Positions 24,230 through 35,943 of a DNA stretch of 64,000 nt are shown here, one piece after another. The notes beneath the pieces are model-generated. The model was not told the DNA's origin. It did not search any database and saw nothing but the letters and a program-made list of their open reading frames with translations. The position numbers and the translations under genes were made by a program. Source of the stretch: Rutidosis leptorrhynchoides (Eukaryota; Streptophyta; Magnoliopsida; Asterales; Asteraceae); assembly GCF_046630445.1 (NCBI RefSeq), contig NC_092336.1, forward strand, positions 504,137,001 to 504,201,000, read 5' to 3'. Each line of letters begins with the position of its first letter. Positions within the stretch are counted from its first letter, which is position 1.

Positions 24230-25057
24230 TGGTACAACACCAAGTAACTATACAAACAATGGTAAGCGTCTAGCAACACGTCATTGTCCCCAAATTCATG
24301 TGAGGGTAGTTTCTCGAAACTTTTTATGGTAAGTTTTAAATGTCATTCGTCCTTTTGTTTCAGATACTTTAGTTAAACTTGAGATATGGATCATCGGTCA
24401 TTCTCATTTGTTTAACAATTTTATTTCTCGATCTTAGAACTGAATTAGATCACCAAACTAATTAAGTATCATCTTAATTACATCTGGGTGCGGCCACACA
24501 AATATCTTATTCATTCATCGAGGAGATCAAAAAGTATCTAACTCCAAACATTTTAGAGGAACAAATCCTATATTGCATACACGTGTCTATCACGAGCTTT
24601 ACATTATACCCAATAATGGCCTTTATAACAGCCTTATTCAGGACAGCATTTAACCATATCAAAGTACAATGTTCCTCACATCAAAACTGTCGTGCATCTC
24701 AAGTCTAAGGACATAAAAACATAATCACTAAAAGATTCACTACTGACTACGATCCATGTAGTGACATCTCATGGTTGGGTCATTCCAATATTCATCATCA
24801 ATGAATACATATGAATTTTGGTCTCAATAAGTTAACTATTCATCATTAATGAATATAACCAAAAATTCATTTTAATCTTAATTCATGTTATTCCCATAAC
24901 ATAACCGATTATAGAGATTTTGAATAATCAACAATTATTTATGGATTAAACATGCTAATATAGAACAAAGTAATATAAATGAAAATGATCATATCATCAA
25001 TATATCAATTCATTATGATAATACTGTTCACTGTTCTAAAAATATCCAAATACTAAA
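24230..25057 (-). other. Copia 3' untranslated region
   Basis: About 830 bases between the end of RNase H and the polypurine tract. No coding motif is recognised. It is long for a copia 3' UTR, so an inserted or decayed piece is possible. Confidence 0.5.
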
Positions 25058-28000
25058 TTACAAATTAAAAAGATCAGTAGCATAACGAAATCTAATACTA
25101 CTAGCATGATCATCATGCTTGTTGTGTGTCATGGGCTTCGTGAACGGGTCAGCCACATTATCATCTGTATGAACCTTAAGAATACTAATATCATTCCTTT
25201 CAACGACTTCTTGAATGTAGTCAAACTTTTGAAGAATGTGTCTGCTACCTTTACGTACACGTGATTCTTTCGCAAGTATAATAGCACTTGAATTATCATA
25301 GTACATTTCCATAGGGGATTCAATGCTGGAAACTACTTCGAGTTCAGCAATAAACTTCCTAATCCAGACAGCTTCTTGAGCAGCTTCTGAGGCAGCAATG
25401 TATTCTGCTTTCGTTGTAGACTGTACAATTGTGCTCTGCTTTGAGCTTCTTCAATCAACTGCCCCGTCATTCATGACAAAGACATAACCCGACTGGGATC
25501 GAGAATCATCTCGATTAGTTTGAAAACTAGCATCTGTATAACATCTAATACTCAACTCTTCTTCCAAACCACCGTAAACCAAGAACATATCTTTAGTTCT
25601 CCGCAAATATTTAAGAATGCTCTTAACAGCAATCCAATGTTCTTCACCTGGATTCTGTTGATAACGACTCGTCAAACTCAAAGCTAACGAGACATCAGGT
25701 CTAGTACATAACATTTCATACATAATGGATCCTATAGCCGAAGCATACGGAACACATTTCATTCGTCTTATCTCATCAGGTGTGATAGGACTTTGAGACT
25801 TGCTCAAGGTTATGCCCTTTTGCATGGGCAATGCTCTGCGCTTGGAGTTTTGCATGTTATATCTTCGTAAGATTTTGTCAATGTATGTACTTTGACTCAA
25901 ACCAATAAGCCTTTGGATCTATTTCTATAGATCCTGATTCCTAGAATATACTTAGCTTCTCCAAGATCTTTCATGGCAAAACATTTTCCAAGTCAAGATT
26001 TGACATCTTGCAAAGTTGGAATGTCATTTCCAATAAGTAGTATGTCATCAACATACAAGATCAAGAAGACAACTTTGCTCCCACTAGCTCTAATGTAAAC
26101 ACAGAGCTCATCTTGGTTTTGAAAAAAACCAAACTCTTTGATTTTCTGATCAAACTTATGATTCCAGCTCCTGGATGCTTGCTTTAATCCATAAATAGAT
26201 TTTAGAAGCTTGCATACTTTAGTAGGATGCTTAGGGTTTACAAACCCTTCCGGCTGAACCATATATACGTCCTCGCTTAGGTCGCCATTTAGGAAAGCAG
26301 TTTTGACATCCATTTGCCATATTTCATAATCATAAAAAGCAGCTATGGCAATAAGTATCCTAATTGATTTAATGCTCGCGACTGGTGAAAAAGTTTCCTC
26401 ATAATCAATTCCTTGAGTTTGAGTATAACCTTTTGCCACCAATCGAGCCTTAAAAGTATTTACATTACCGTCCATGTCAGCCTTCTTCTTGTAGACCCAT
26501 TTACTGTCCACTGTCTTGCAATTGGGTGGAAGATCAATCAAGTCCCATACTTGATTATCTTTCATGGACTGAATCTCTGCCTTCATAGCATCTCCCCATT
26601 TGTCAGATTGTGGATCTGACATGACTTCACCATAGCTAGAGGGTTCATCATAATCCCCTAGATGAGGTTCATCTGAATTAATCAGAAGATTTAACCTCTC
26701 AGGTTGATAAAGAGTTCTACTAGATCTACAAAGTATAGATGCAACACGTTTTGGCTCACCAATGGTGTGTCCAGCTTCAACGTGCGGTTGGCTAGTGCCT
26801 TCAGAAGGTATGTTACTTTGTGATTCTTGAATTTCCCCAAGAACTACTTTACTCCCACTGACTTCTTGTAAGAGAAGATCTCTTTCAAAGAATTCAGCAA
26901 ACCGAGCAGTAAACACTTTGTTTTCAGCTTGGTAGTAAAAGTAGTAACCCATTGTTTCCTTTGGGTATCCCACAAAGTGACATTGATACCTCTGGGTTCT
27001 AACTTGTTTGAAGTGTCACGTTTCACATACGCTTCACAACCCCAGACTTTCAAATAAGACAACTTAGGACTCTTTCCATGCCATAACTCATATGGTGTCT
27101 TTTCTACCTTCTTGGTTGGAACAATATTGAGTATGCATGCAGCAGACTCTAATGCATAACCCCAAAAAGACATCGGTAGAGTAGTTAGACTCATCATAGA
27201 TCGAACCATATTAAGTAAAGTTAGATTCCTCCGCTCCGACACACCATTGTGCTGTGGTGTATAAGGTGGAGTGAATTGTGAGACAATCCCACGATTCTTC
27301 AGGTGGTCTAAAAACTCTTGACTCATATATTCCCCTCCTCGATCAGAGCGAAGAGCTTTAATGGTCTTTTCAAGTTGATTCTCTACTTCATTTTGGAAGA
27401 TTTTGAATATTTCAAAAACTTCATGTTTATGTTCAGCAAGTAAACATAACCATATCTACTATAATCATCAGTAAATGTAATGAAGTATGATTCGCCATTT
27501 CTAGACATAGTTCTAAAAGGGCCACATACATCAGTATGTATTAGTCCTAAAAGATCTTCAGCTCTCTCACCTAAACCGGAGAAAGGAGCCTTTGTCATCT
27601 TTCCACATAAACATGACTCACATAAATCAAATGACTCAGAGCTAGTTGATTCCAAAATCCCATCCAATTGGAGTTTTGAAATGCGCTGTTTATTTATATG
27701 ACCAAGACGACAATGCCATAGATAGGTATTATTCAAGTCTTGCTTGATTTGTTTGGCAGTGCAGGTATATACAGAATTATTATTTGAAATAACACCATGC
27801 ATATCAATTTAAAAAATACCATAACGTGGAATAGCATTAAAATAAAATACATTATTCTTAGAAACTGAAATACCAAAGTGCGTAAATGTAAGTTCAAAAC
27901 CAACATCTTTCAAAAGAGAAACTGAAACTACATTGCTCGTAATACTAGTAGCATAATGACATTGTTCCAACAAAACAATAAGACCACTAGGTAGAGTAAG

Positions 28001-28140
28001 CTCATAGGTGCCAATAGCTTCAACAGCAGCTCGAGCCCCATTGCCCACTCTTAAGTCTAGTGTGTCTTTCTTCAGTCTCTTGCTTCTTCTCATTCCCTGC
28101 ATATTGTTACAGATGTGAGTACCACAACCAGTATCAAAAA
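25058..28140 (-). pseudogene. Ty1/copia pol (protease, integrase, RT, RNase H), degenerate
   Basis: Reading down from 28140 the copia domain order is clear. The protease comes first, with the DTG catalytic triad at 28127-28135 and a downstream YELTLPSG and NVVSVSLL part. Next is the integrase zinc region (LWHCRLGH...CESCLCGKMTKAPF, about 27590-27715) and core (IHTDVCGPF; ending near 26980). Then comes reverse transcriptase (WVYKKK, KARLVAKGYTQ, MDVKTAFLNG, YGLKQASR, LYVDDILLIG; about 26560-26010). RNase H is last (CYTDASFQ, then YDNSSAIILAKE and DNVADPFTKP; to 25058). The order with integrase before RT defines Ty1/copia. The frame is broken at several points (near 27810, 27350, 26850-26970, 25980, 25900-25450 and 25320), so the element is dead. 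Gag lies beyond the nested insertions at 45098-45565. Confidence 0.9.
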
Positions 28141-28228
28141 TTCAGGAATCACTAGAAAAAGTATATAACTGTATATGAAATATACCTGATTTGCTGGTTT
28201 GGCCAGCTTTGCCTTTTCTCAACTCAGA

Positions 28229-28570
28229 TAGGTAGGAAGGACAATTCCTCCTCCAGTGGCCAACTTTTCCACAGTGAAAACATTAGGCGTCTTTCGCTAG
28301 GTTTTCGTTTTTGGGAGGTGGTGGAATTTTCTTCTTAGTAATTGACTTGCCTTTTCCTTTCCCCAAGTTTTCGGCTTATTCTTTTTCACCTTACCATCCC
28401 TAATCATCAGGACACCTGGATTGGAAACCTTATATGGAATATCATGTTCAGCAGTTTTGAGCATCGAGTTCACCTCTGCCAGAGATTTCTCCCAACCTTG
28501 CATATTGTAATTTATTACAAATTGGTGATACGATTTTGGAAGTGAAACCAAAACCGTGTTCACAGCCAAG
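28229..28570 (-). pseudogene. Copia gag, C-terminal part with zinc knuckle
   Basis: Continues the gag of 45098-45565 after the nested LTR: SLPKSYHQFVINYNMQGWE, then a lysine-rich stretch, then in a shifted frame the CCHC knuckle CFHCGKVGHWRRNC (about 28230-28290). The 28570 edge plus one copy of ttagg joins 45098 in phase, which shows that the solo LTR landed inside an intact gag frame. The shift before the knuckle is a later break. Confidence 0.85.
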
Positions 28571-28575
28571 TTAGG

Positions 28576-31500
28576 TGAAATGTCCCGTTCTTATTGATTA
28601 AAAACGTTCCATATTAATTAATTTCGTTGCGAGGTTTTGACCTCTATATGAGACGTTTTTCAAAGACTGCATTCATTTTTAAAACAAACCATAACCTTTA
28701 TTTCATAAATAAAGGTTTAAAAAGCTTTACGTAGATTATCAAATAATGATAATCTAAAATATCCTGTTTACACACGACCATTACATAATGGTTTACAATA
28801 CAAATATGTTACATCGAAATCAGTTTCTTGAATGCAGTTTTTACACAATATCATACAAACATGGACTCCAAATCTTGTCCTTATTTTAGTATGCAACAGC
28901 GGAATCTCTTAATATTCACCTGAGAATAAACATGCTTTAAACGTCAACAAAAATGTTGGTGAGTTATAGGTTTAACCTATATATATCAAATCGTAACAAT
29001 AGACCACAAGATTTCATATTTCAATACACATCCCATACATAGAGATAAAAATCATTCATATGGTGAACACCTGGTAACCGACATTAACAAGATGCATATA
29101 TAAGAATATCCCCATCATTCCGGGACACCATTCGGATATGATATAAATTTCAAAGTACTAAAGCATCCGGTACTTTGGATGGGGCTTGTTGGGCCCGATA
29201 GATCTATCTTTAGGATTCGCGTCAATTAGGGTGTCTGTTCCCTAATTCTTAGATTACCAGACTTAATATAAAGGGGCATATTCGATTTCGATAATTCAAC
29301 CATAGAATGTAGTTTCACGTACTTGTGTCTATTTTGTAAATCATTTATAAAACCTGCATGTATTCTCATCCCAAAAATATTAGATTTTAAAAGTGGGACT
29401 ATAACTCACTTTCACAGATTTTTACTTCGTCGGGAAGTAAGACTTGGCCACTGGTTGATTCACGAACCTATAACAATATATACATATATATCAAAGTATG
29501 TTCAAAATATATTTACAACACTTTTAATATATTTTGATGTTTTAAGTTTATTAAGTCAGCTGTCCTCGTTAGTAACCTACAACTAGTTGTCCACAATTAG
29601 ATGTACAGAAATAAATCGATAAATATTATCTTGAATCAATCCACGACCCAGTGTATACGTATCTCAGTATTGATCACAAATCAAACTATATATATTTTGG
29701 AATCAACCTCAACCCTGTATAGCTAACTCCGACATTCACATATAGAGTGTCTATGGTTGTTCCGAAATATATATAGATGTGTCGACATGATAGGTCGAAA
29801 CATTGTATACGTGTCTATGGTATCTCAAGATTACATAATATACAATACAAGTTGATTAAGTTATGGTTGGAATAGATTTGTTACCAATTTTCACGTAGCT
29901 AAAATGAGAAAAATTATCCAATCTTGTTTTACCCATAACTTCTTCATTTTAAATCCGTTTTGAGTGAATCCAATTGCTATGGTTTCATATTGAACTCTAT
30001 TTTATGAATCTAAACAGAAAATGTATAGGTTTATAGTCGGAAAAATAAGTTACAAGTCGTTTTTGTAAAGGTAGTCATTTCAGTCGAAAGAACGACGTCT
30101 AGATGACCATTTTAGAAAACATACTTCCACTTTGAGTTTAACCATAATTTTTGGATATAGTTTCATGTTCATAATAAAAATCATCTTCTCAGAATAACAA
30201 CTTTTAAATCAAAGTTTATCATAGTTTTTAATTAACTAACCCAAAACAGCCCGCGGTGTTACTACGACGGCGTAAATCCGGTTTTACGGTGTTTTTCGTG
30301 TTTCCAGGTTTTAAATCATTAAGTTAGCATATAATATAGATATAGAACATGTGTTTAGTTGATTTTAAAAGTCAAGTTAGAAGGATTAACTTTTGTTTGC
30401 GAACAAGTTTAGAATTAACTAAACTATGTTCTAGTGATTACAAGTTTAAACCTTCGAATAAGATAGCTTTATATGTATGAATCGAATGATGTTATGAACA
30501 TCATTGCTACCTTAAGTTCCTTGGATAAACCTACTAGAAAAGAGAAAAATAGATCTAGCTTCAACGGATCCTTGGATGGCTCGAAGTTCTTGAAGCAGAA
30601 TCATGACACGAAAACAAGTTCAAGTAAGATCATCACTTGAAATAAGATTGTTATAGTTATAGAAATTGAACCAAAGTTTGAATATGATTATTACCTTGTA
30701 TTAGAATGATAACCTACTGTAAGAAACAAAGATTTCTTGAGGTTGGATGATCACCTTACAAGATTGGAAGTGAGCTAGCAAACTTGAAAGTATTCTTGAT
30801 TTTATGTAACTAGAACTTGTAAAATATATGAAGAACACTTAGAACTTGAAGATAGAACTTGAGAGAGATCAATTAGATGAAGAAAATTGAAGAATGAAAG
30901 TGTTTGTAGGTGTTTTTGATCGTTGGTGTATGGATTAGATATAAAGGATATGTAATTTTGTTTTCATGTAAATAAGTCATGAATGATTACTCATATTTTT
31001 GTAATTTTATGAGATATTTCATGCTAGTTGCCAAATGATGGTTCCCACATGTGTTAAGTGACTCACATGGGCTGCTAAGAGCTGATCATTGGAGTGTATA
31101 TACCAATAGTACATACATCTAAAAGCTGTGTATTGTACGAGTACGAATACGGGTGCATACGAGTAAAATTGTTGATGAAACTGAACGAGGATGTAATTGT
31201 ATGCATTTTTGTTAAGTAGAAGTATTTTGATAAGTGTCTTGAAGTCTTTCAAAAGTGTATGAATACATATTAAAACACTACATGTATATACATTTTAACT
31301 GAGTCGTTAAGTCATCGTTAGTCGTTACATGTAAATGTTGTTTTGAAACCTTTAGGTTAACGATCTTGTTGAATGTTGTTAACCCATTGTTTATTATAAC
31401 AAATGAGATGTTAAATTATTATATTATCATGATATTATGATATATAATATATCTTAGTATGATGTATATATAGTTAAATGTCGTTACAACGATAATCGTT

Positions 31501-31731
31501 ACATATATGTCTCGTTTCGAAATCATTAAGTTAGTAGTCTTATTTTTACATATGTATTTCATTGTTAATACACTTAATAATATATTTACTTATCATTTAA
31601 CATAATTAACCAAGTGTATCAATATCTTAATATGATTCATATGAACCTAGTAAGACGTTGTTATAATGATAATCGTTATATATATCATTTTCGAGTTTCT
31701 TAAATTAATAGTCTCATTTTTATGTATATAA
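28576..31731 (-). mobile_element. Solo LTR S (A family), first part
   Basis: Begins tgaaatgtcccgttc, the reverse complement of the A-family LTR end, and runs in the minus orientation to 31731, where element A is inserted. The remainder is 44824-45092. It is flanked by ttagg (28571-28575 and 45093-45097). No interior is attached, so unequal recombination has left one LTR. Relative to other copies it holds a partial duplication near 31560-31730. It lies inside copia gag. Confidence 0.9.
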
Positions 31732-32612
31732 TGTAGTGACCCGAACTTTTCCATGTTTATATATATTAATTGAGATTGATATTTACATGATTAAATGTTT
31801 CCAACATGTTAAGCAATCAAACTTGTTAAGACTTGATTAATTGAAATAGGTTTCATATAGACAATTGACCACCCAAGTTGACCGGTGATTCACGAACGTT
31901 AAAACTTGTAAAAACTATATGATGACATATATATGGTTATATATATAGTTAACATGATATTATGATATGTAAACATATCATTAAGTATATTAACAATGAA
32001 CTACATATGTAAAAACAAGACTACTAACTTAATGATTTTGAAACGAGACATATATGTAACGATTATCGTTGTAACGACATTTAATGTATATATATCATAT
32101 TAAGAGATATTCGTACATCATAATATCATGATAATATAATAATTTAAAATCTCTTTTGATATTATAAACATTGGGTTAACAACCTTTAACAAGATCGTTA
32201 ACCTAAAGGTTTCAAAACAACATTTACATGTAACGACTAACGATGACTTAACGACTCAGTTAAAATGTATATACATGTAGTGTTTTAATATGTATTCATA
32301 CACTTTTGAAAGACTTCAAGACACTTATCAAAATACTTCTACTTAACAAAAATGCTTACAATTACATCCTCGTTCAGTTTCATCAACAATTCTACTCGTA
32401 TGCACCCGTATTCGTACTCGTACAATACACAGCTTTTAGATGTATGTACTATTGGTATATACACTCCAATGATCAGCTCTTAGCAGCCCATGTGAGTCAC
32501 CTAACACATGTGGGAACCATCATTTGGCAACTAGCATGAAATATCTCATAAAATTACAAAAATATGAGTAATCATTCATGACTTATTTACATGAAAACAA
32601 AATTACATATCC

Positions 32613-32620
32613 TTTATATC
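32613..32620 (+). promoter_or_regulatory. Candidate TATA box of the A-family LTR promoter
   Basis: tttatatc, followed about 25-30 bases later by an A/C-rich start-like region (caacgaccaaaaacacc) and a long CT-rich stretch that resembles a plant 5' leader. The same block is conserved in all copies (for example 42450 and 49982). A start here would give a leader of over 2 kb before the PBS. Not proven. Confidence 0.35.
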
Positions 32621-34592
32621 TAATCCATACACCAACGACCAAAAACACCTACAAACACTTTCATTCTTCAATTTTCTTCATCTAATTGATCTCTCTCAAG
32701 TTCTATCTTCAAGTTCTAAGTGTTCTTCATAAATTTCAAAAGTTCTAGTTTCATAAAATCAAGAATACTTTCAAGATTGCTAGCTCACTTCCAATCTTGT
32801 AAGGTGATCATCCAACCTCAAGAAATCTTTGTTTCTTACAGTAGGTTATCATTCTAATACAAGGTAATAATCATATTCAAACTTTGGTTCAATTTCTATA
32901 ACTATAACAATCTTATTTCAAGTGATGATCTTACTTGAACTTGTTTTCGTGTCATGATTTTGCTTCAAGAACTTTGAGCCATCCAAGGATCCATTGAAGC
33001 TAGATCCATTTTTCTCTTTTCCAGTAGGTTCATCCAAGGAACTTAAGGTAGTAATGATGTTCATAACATCATTCGATTCATACATATAAAGCTATCTTAT
33101 TCGAAGGTTTAAACTTGTAATCACTAGAACATAGTTTAGTTAATTCTAAACTTGTTCGCAAACAAAAGTTAATCCTTCTAACTTGACTTTTAAAATCAAC
33201 TAAACACATGTTCTATATCTATATGATATGCTAACTTAATGATTTAAAACCTGGAAACACGAAAAACACCGTAAAACCGGATTTACGCCGTCGTAGTAAC
33301 ACCGCGGGCTGTTTTGGGTTAGTTAATTAAAAACTATGATAAACTTTGATTTAAAAGTTGTTATTCTGAGAAAATGATTTTTATTATGAACATGAAACTA
33401 TATCCAAAAATTATGGTTAAACTCAAAGTGGAAGTATGTTTTCTAAAATGGTCATCTAGACGTCGTTCTTTCGACTGAAATGACTACCTTTACAAAAACG
33501 ACTTGTAACTTATTTTTCCGACTATAAACCTATACTTTTTCTGTTTAGATTCATAAAATAGAGTTCAATATGAAACCATAGCAATTTGATTCACTCAAAA
33601 CGGATTTAAAATGAAGAAGTTATGGGTAAAACAAGATTGGATAATTTTTCTCATTTTAGCTACGTGAAAATTGGTAACAAATCTATTCCAACCATAACTT
33701 AATCAACTTGTATTGTATATTATGTAATCTTGAGATACCATAGACACGTATACAATGTTTCGACCTATCATGTCGACACATCTATATATATTTCGGAACA
33801 ACCATAGACACTCTATATGTGAATGTTGGAGTTAGCTATACAGGGTTGAGGTTGATTCCAAAATATATATAGTTTGAGTTGTGATCAATACTGAGATACG
33901 TATACACTGGGTTGTGGATTGATTCAAGATAATATTTATCGATTTATTTCTGTACATCTAACTGTGGACAACTAGTTGTAGGTTACTAACGAGGACAGCT
34001 GACTTAATAAACTTAAAACATCAAAATATATTAAAAGTGTTGTAAATATATTTTGAACATACTTTGATATATATGTATATATTGTTATAGGTTCGTGAAT
34101 CAACCAGTGGCCAAGTCTTACTTCCCGACGAAGTAAAAATCTGTGAAAGTGAGTTATAGTCCCACTTTTAAAATCTAATATTTTTGGGATGAGAATACAT
34201 GCAGGTTTTATAAATGATTTACAAAATAGACACAAGTACGTGAAACTACATTCTATGGTTGAATTATCGAAATCGAATATGCCCCTTTTTATTAAGTCTG
34301 GTAATCTAAGAATTAGGGAACAGACACCCTAATTGACGCGAATCCTAAAGATAGATCTATTGGGCCTAACAAACCCCATCCAAAGTACCGGATGCTTTAG
34401 TACTTCGAAATTTATATCATATCCGAAGGGTGTCCCGGAATGATGGGGATATTCTTATATATGCATCTTGTTAATGTCGGTTACCAGGTGTTCACCATAT
34501 GAATGATTTTTATCTCTATGTATGGGATGTGTATTGAAATATGAAATCTTGTGGTATATTATTATGATTTGATATATATAGGTTAAACCTAT

Positions 34593-34664
34593 AACTCACC
34601 AACATTTTTGTTGACGTTTTAAGCATGTTTATTCTCAGGTGATTATTAAGAGCTTCCGCTGTCG
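34593..34664 (+). promoter_or_regulatory. LTR core shared across unrelated-looking LTR families
   Basis: Runs from aactcaccaacatttttgtt through aagcatgtttattctcag to gcttccgctgt. The same order is present in element D (853-925 and 7247-7320, minus), E (about 13007-13070, minus), S (28897-28967, minus), the A 3' LTR (44430-44501) and B (about 52012-52083 and 61849-61920). The LTRs around it have otherwise diverged beyond easy alignment. The step ctcag/gt resembles a splice donor. Confidence 0.6.
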
Positions 34665-34983
34665 CATACTTAAATAAGGACGAGATTTGGAGTCCATGCT
34701 TGTATGATATTGTGTAAAAACTGCATTCAAGAAACTTATTTTGTTGTAACATATTTGTATTGTAAACCATTATGTAATGGTCGTGTGTAAACAGGATATT
34801 TTAGATTATCATTATTTGATAATCTACTTAAAGCTTTTTAAACCTTTATTGATGAAATAAAGGTTATGGTTTGTTTTAAAATGAATGCAGTCTTTGAAAA
34901 ACGTCTCATATAGAGGTCAAAACCTCGCAACGAAATCAATTAATATGGAACGTTTTTAATCAATAAGAACGGGACATTTCAGT

Positions 34984-34995
34984 TGGTATCCGAGC
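34984..34995 (+). promoter_or_regulatory. Primer-binding site of element A
   Basis: tggtatccgagc, two bases inside the 5' LTR. It matches the initiator-Met-tRNA site seen in D (tggtatcagagc) except for one base, and B has the same variant, so it is fixed in the family. Confidence 0.8.
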
Positions 34996-35189
34996 GTTGG
35001 TCTTAGAGAACCTGAAAATTGCATTAGTGTGTCTTATCGAGTTTGTTAGGATGCATTAGTGAGTCTGGACTTCGACCGTGTTTTCTTTAAAAATGATTGC
35101 TTAACATTTTTGTTGGAAACTATATATTTTTAACATATGAATATTATGTGATATATTAATCTCTTAACGTGTTTGATATTATGTGATAG

Positions 35190-35804
35190 ATGTCTACCTC
35201 TAGAACAAGTCCCATTGACTCACCTAATAATAATGAAGAGTCAAATGTAAATTGGAATGATTCGTGGACTGATTCACAAGTTCCCGAAGAGGAACCGGAA
35301 GAAGAGTCGGAACCGGAAGAAGAATCGGAACCGGAAGAAGAATCGGAACCGGAAGAAGAAATAGAACCGGTGGGGGAAATAATAAAACGGTTAAGTAAAA
35401 GAGAATCCTCAACCAACCGACCAAGGTTAATTATGGTCAATGGTGTTTCCGCCAAGGAAGCAAAATATTGGGAGGATTACCAATTCTCCGATGAATCGGA
35501 TTCCGACGAGAATTCCGATGATGTTATAGAAATAACCCCAACTGAATTTAAAAAGGCAAAAGAAAATAATAAGGGAAAGGGCATAAAAATAGAGAAATCT
35601 AATTCCAACCCCGATGAACTTTATATGTATCGTCAACCCCCGAAGTCCTTAAGTTGTAACAATGACCCGGGAACCTCTAAACCACCAGGTTTTTCTAAAC
35701 CAATGTGGACAACGACGGCTCGTATTAGGGGAACATCATATATCCCTAGAAACTTGGCAAAACGAACCAAAACCCAACAAGAAGAAAAGAGCGAGTCGGA
35801 ATAA
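35190..35804 (+). CDS. ORF1 of element A: acidic repeat protein, 204 aa
   Basis: Open from ATG at 35190. After a serine/asparagine-rich start there is a Glu-Pro block of repeated SEPEEE units (about residues 32-58). Then come a basic patch (KRLSKRESS), a second acidic stretch (DESDSDENSDD), a lysine-rich stretch and a proline/basic C-terminus (SKPPGFSKPMW; AKRTKT). The protein looks mostly disordered. I recognise no family. It lies between the PBS and the F-box frame, and copy B keeps it open with one six-residue unit fewer, so length change has been in phase. Alternating acidic and basic patches could suit RNA, chromatin or Gag contact, but this is a guess. Confidence 0.7.
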   Translation: MSTSRTSPIDSPNNNEESNVNWNDSWTDSQVPEEEPEEESEPEEESEPEEESEPEEEIEPVGEIIKRLSKRESSTNRPRLIMVNGVSAKEAKYWEDYQFSDESDSDENSDDVIEITPTEFKKAKENNKGKGIKIEKSNSNPDELYMYRQPPKSLSCNNDPGTSKPPGFSKPMWTTTARIRGTSYIPRNLAKRTKTQQEEKSESE

Positions 35805-35907
35805 GATAGTTGTATTCGTGTGGTGTAATATATGTAATATAGTGTGCTTATGCTTTATGATATATGTAAAAATTGCTTGTATTAATAAGTATTTTTTTTT
35901 TATGAAT

Positions 35908-35929
35908 CTAACTCTTGTCTATTTTACAG
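35908..35929 (+). promoter_or_regulatory. Splice-acceptor-like site before the F-box frame
   Basis: A branch-like ctaac, then a pyrimidine-rich stretch ending attttacag, 14 bases before the F-box ATG, and unchanged in copy B (about 53311-53331). It would let the F-box frame be made from a spliced message that skips ORF1. The donor is not identified. Confidence 0.45.
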
Positions 35930-35943
35930 TTTAAAAACACAAA

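Larger units (their letters stand above)
31732..34981 (+). repeat. Element A 5' LTR
   Basis: 3250 bp, tgtagtgaccc to gggacatttca. It contains a TATA-like box with a pyrimidine-rich leader (about 32613 onward) and the shared LTR core (34593-34664). Its length is unusual but matches the other LTR exactly. Open frames of 77-87 codons inside recur in all copies, begin without ATG or lie on the antisense strand, and are not called as genes. Confidence 0.95.

Noticed and set aside
32306..32539. A 77-codon open frame repeated in many LTR copies (also 11077-11310, 31019-31252, 42143-42376)
   Set aside because: It starts at TTG, not ATG, is broken in the B LTRs, and its repetition only reflects LTR identity.
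33972..34235. Open frames of 84-87 codons antisense to the A-family LTR, repeated in several copies
   Set aside because: No domain, no coding bias that I can see, and presence follows LTR copies; treated as incidental.
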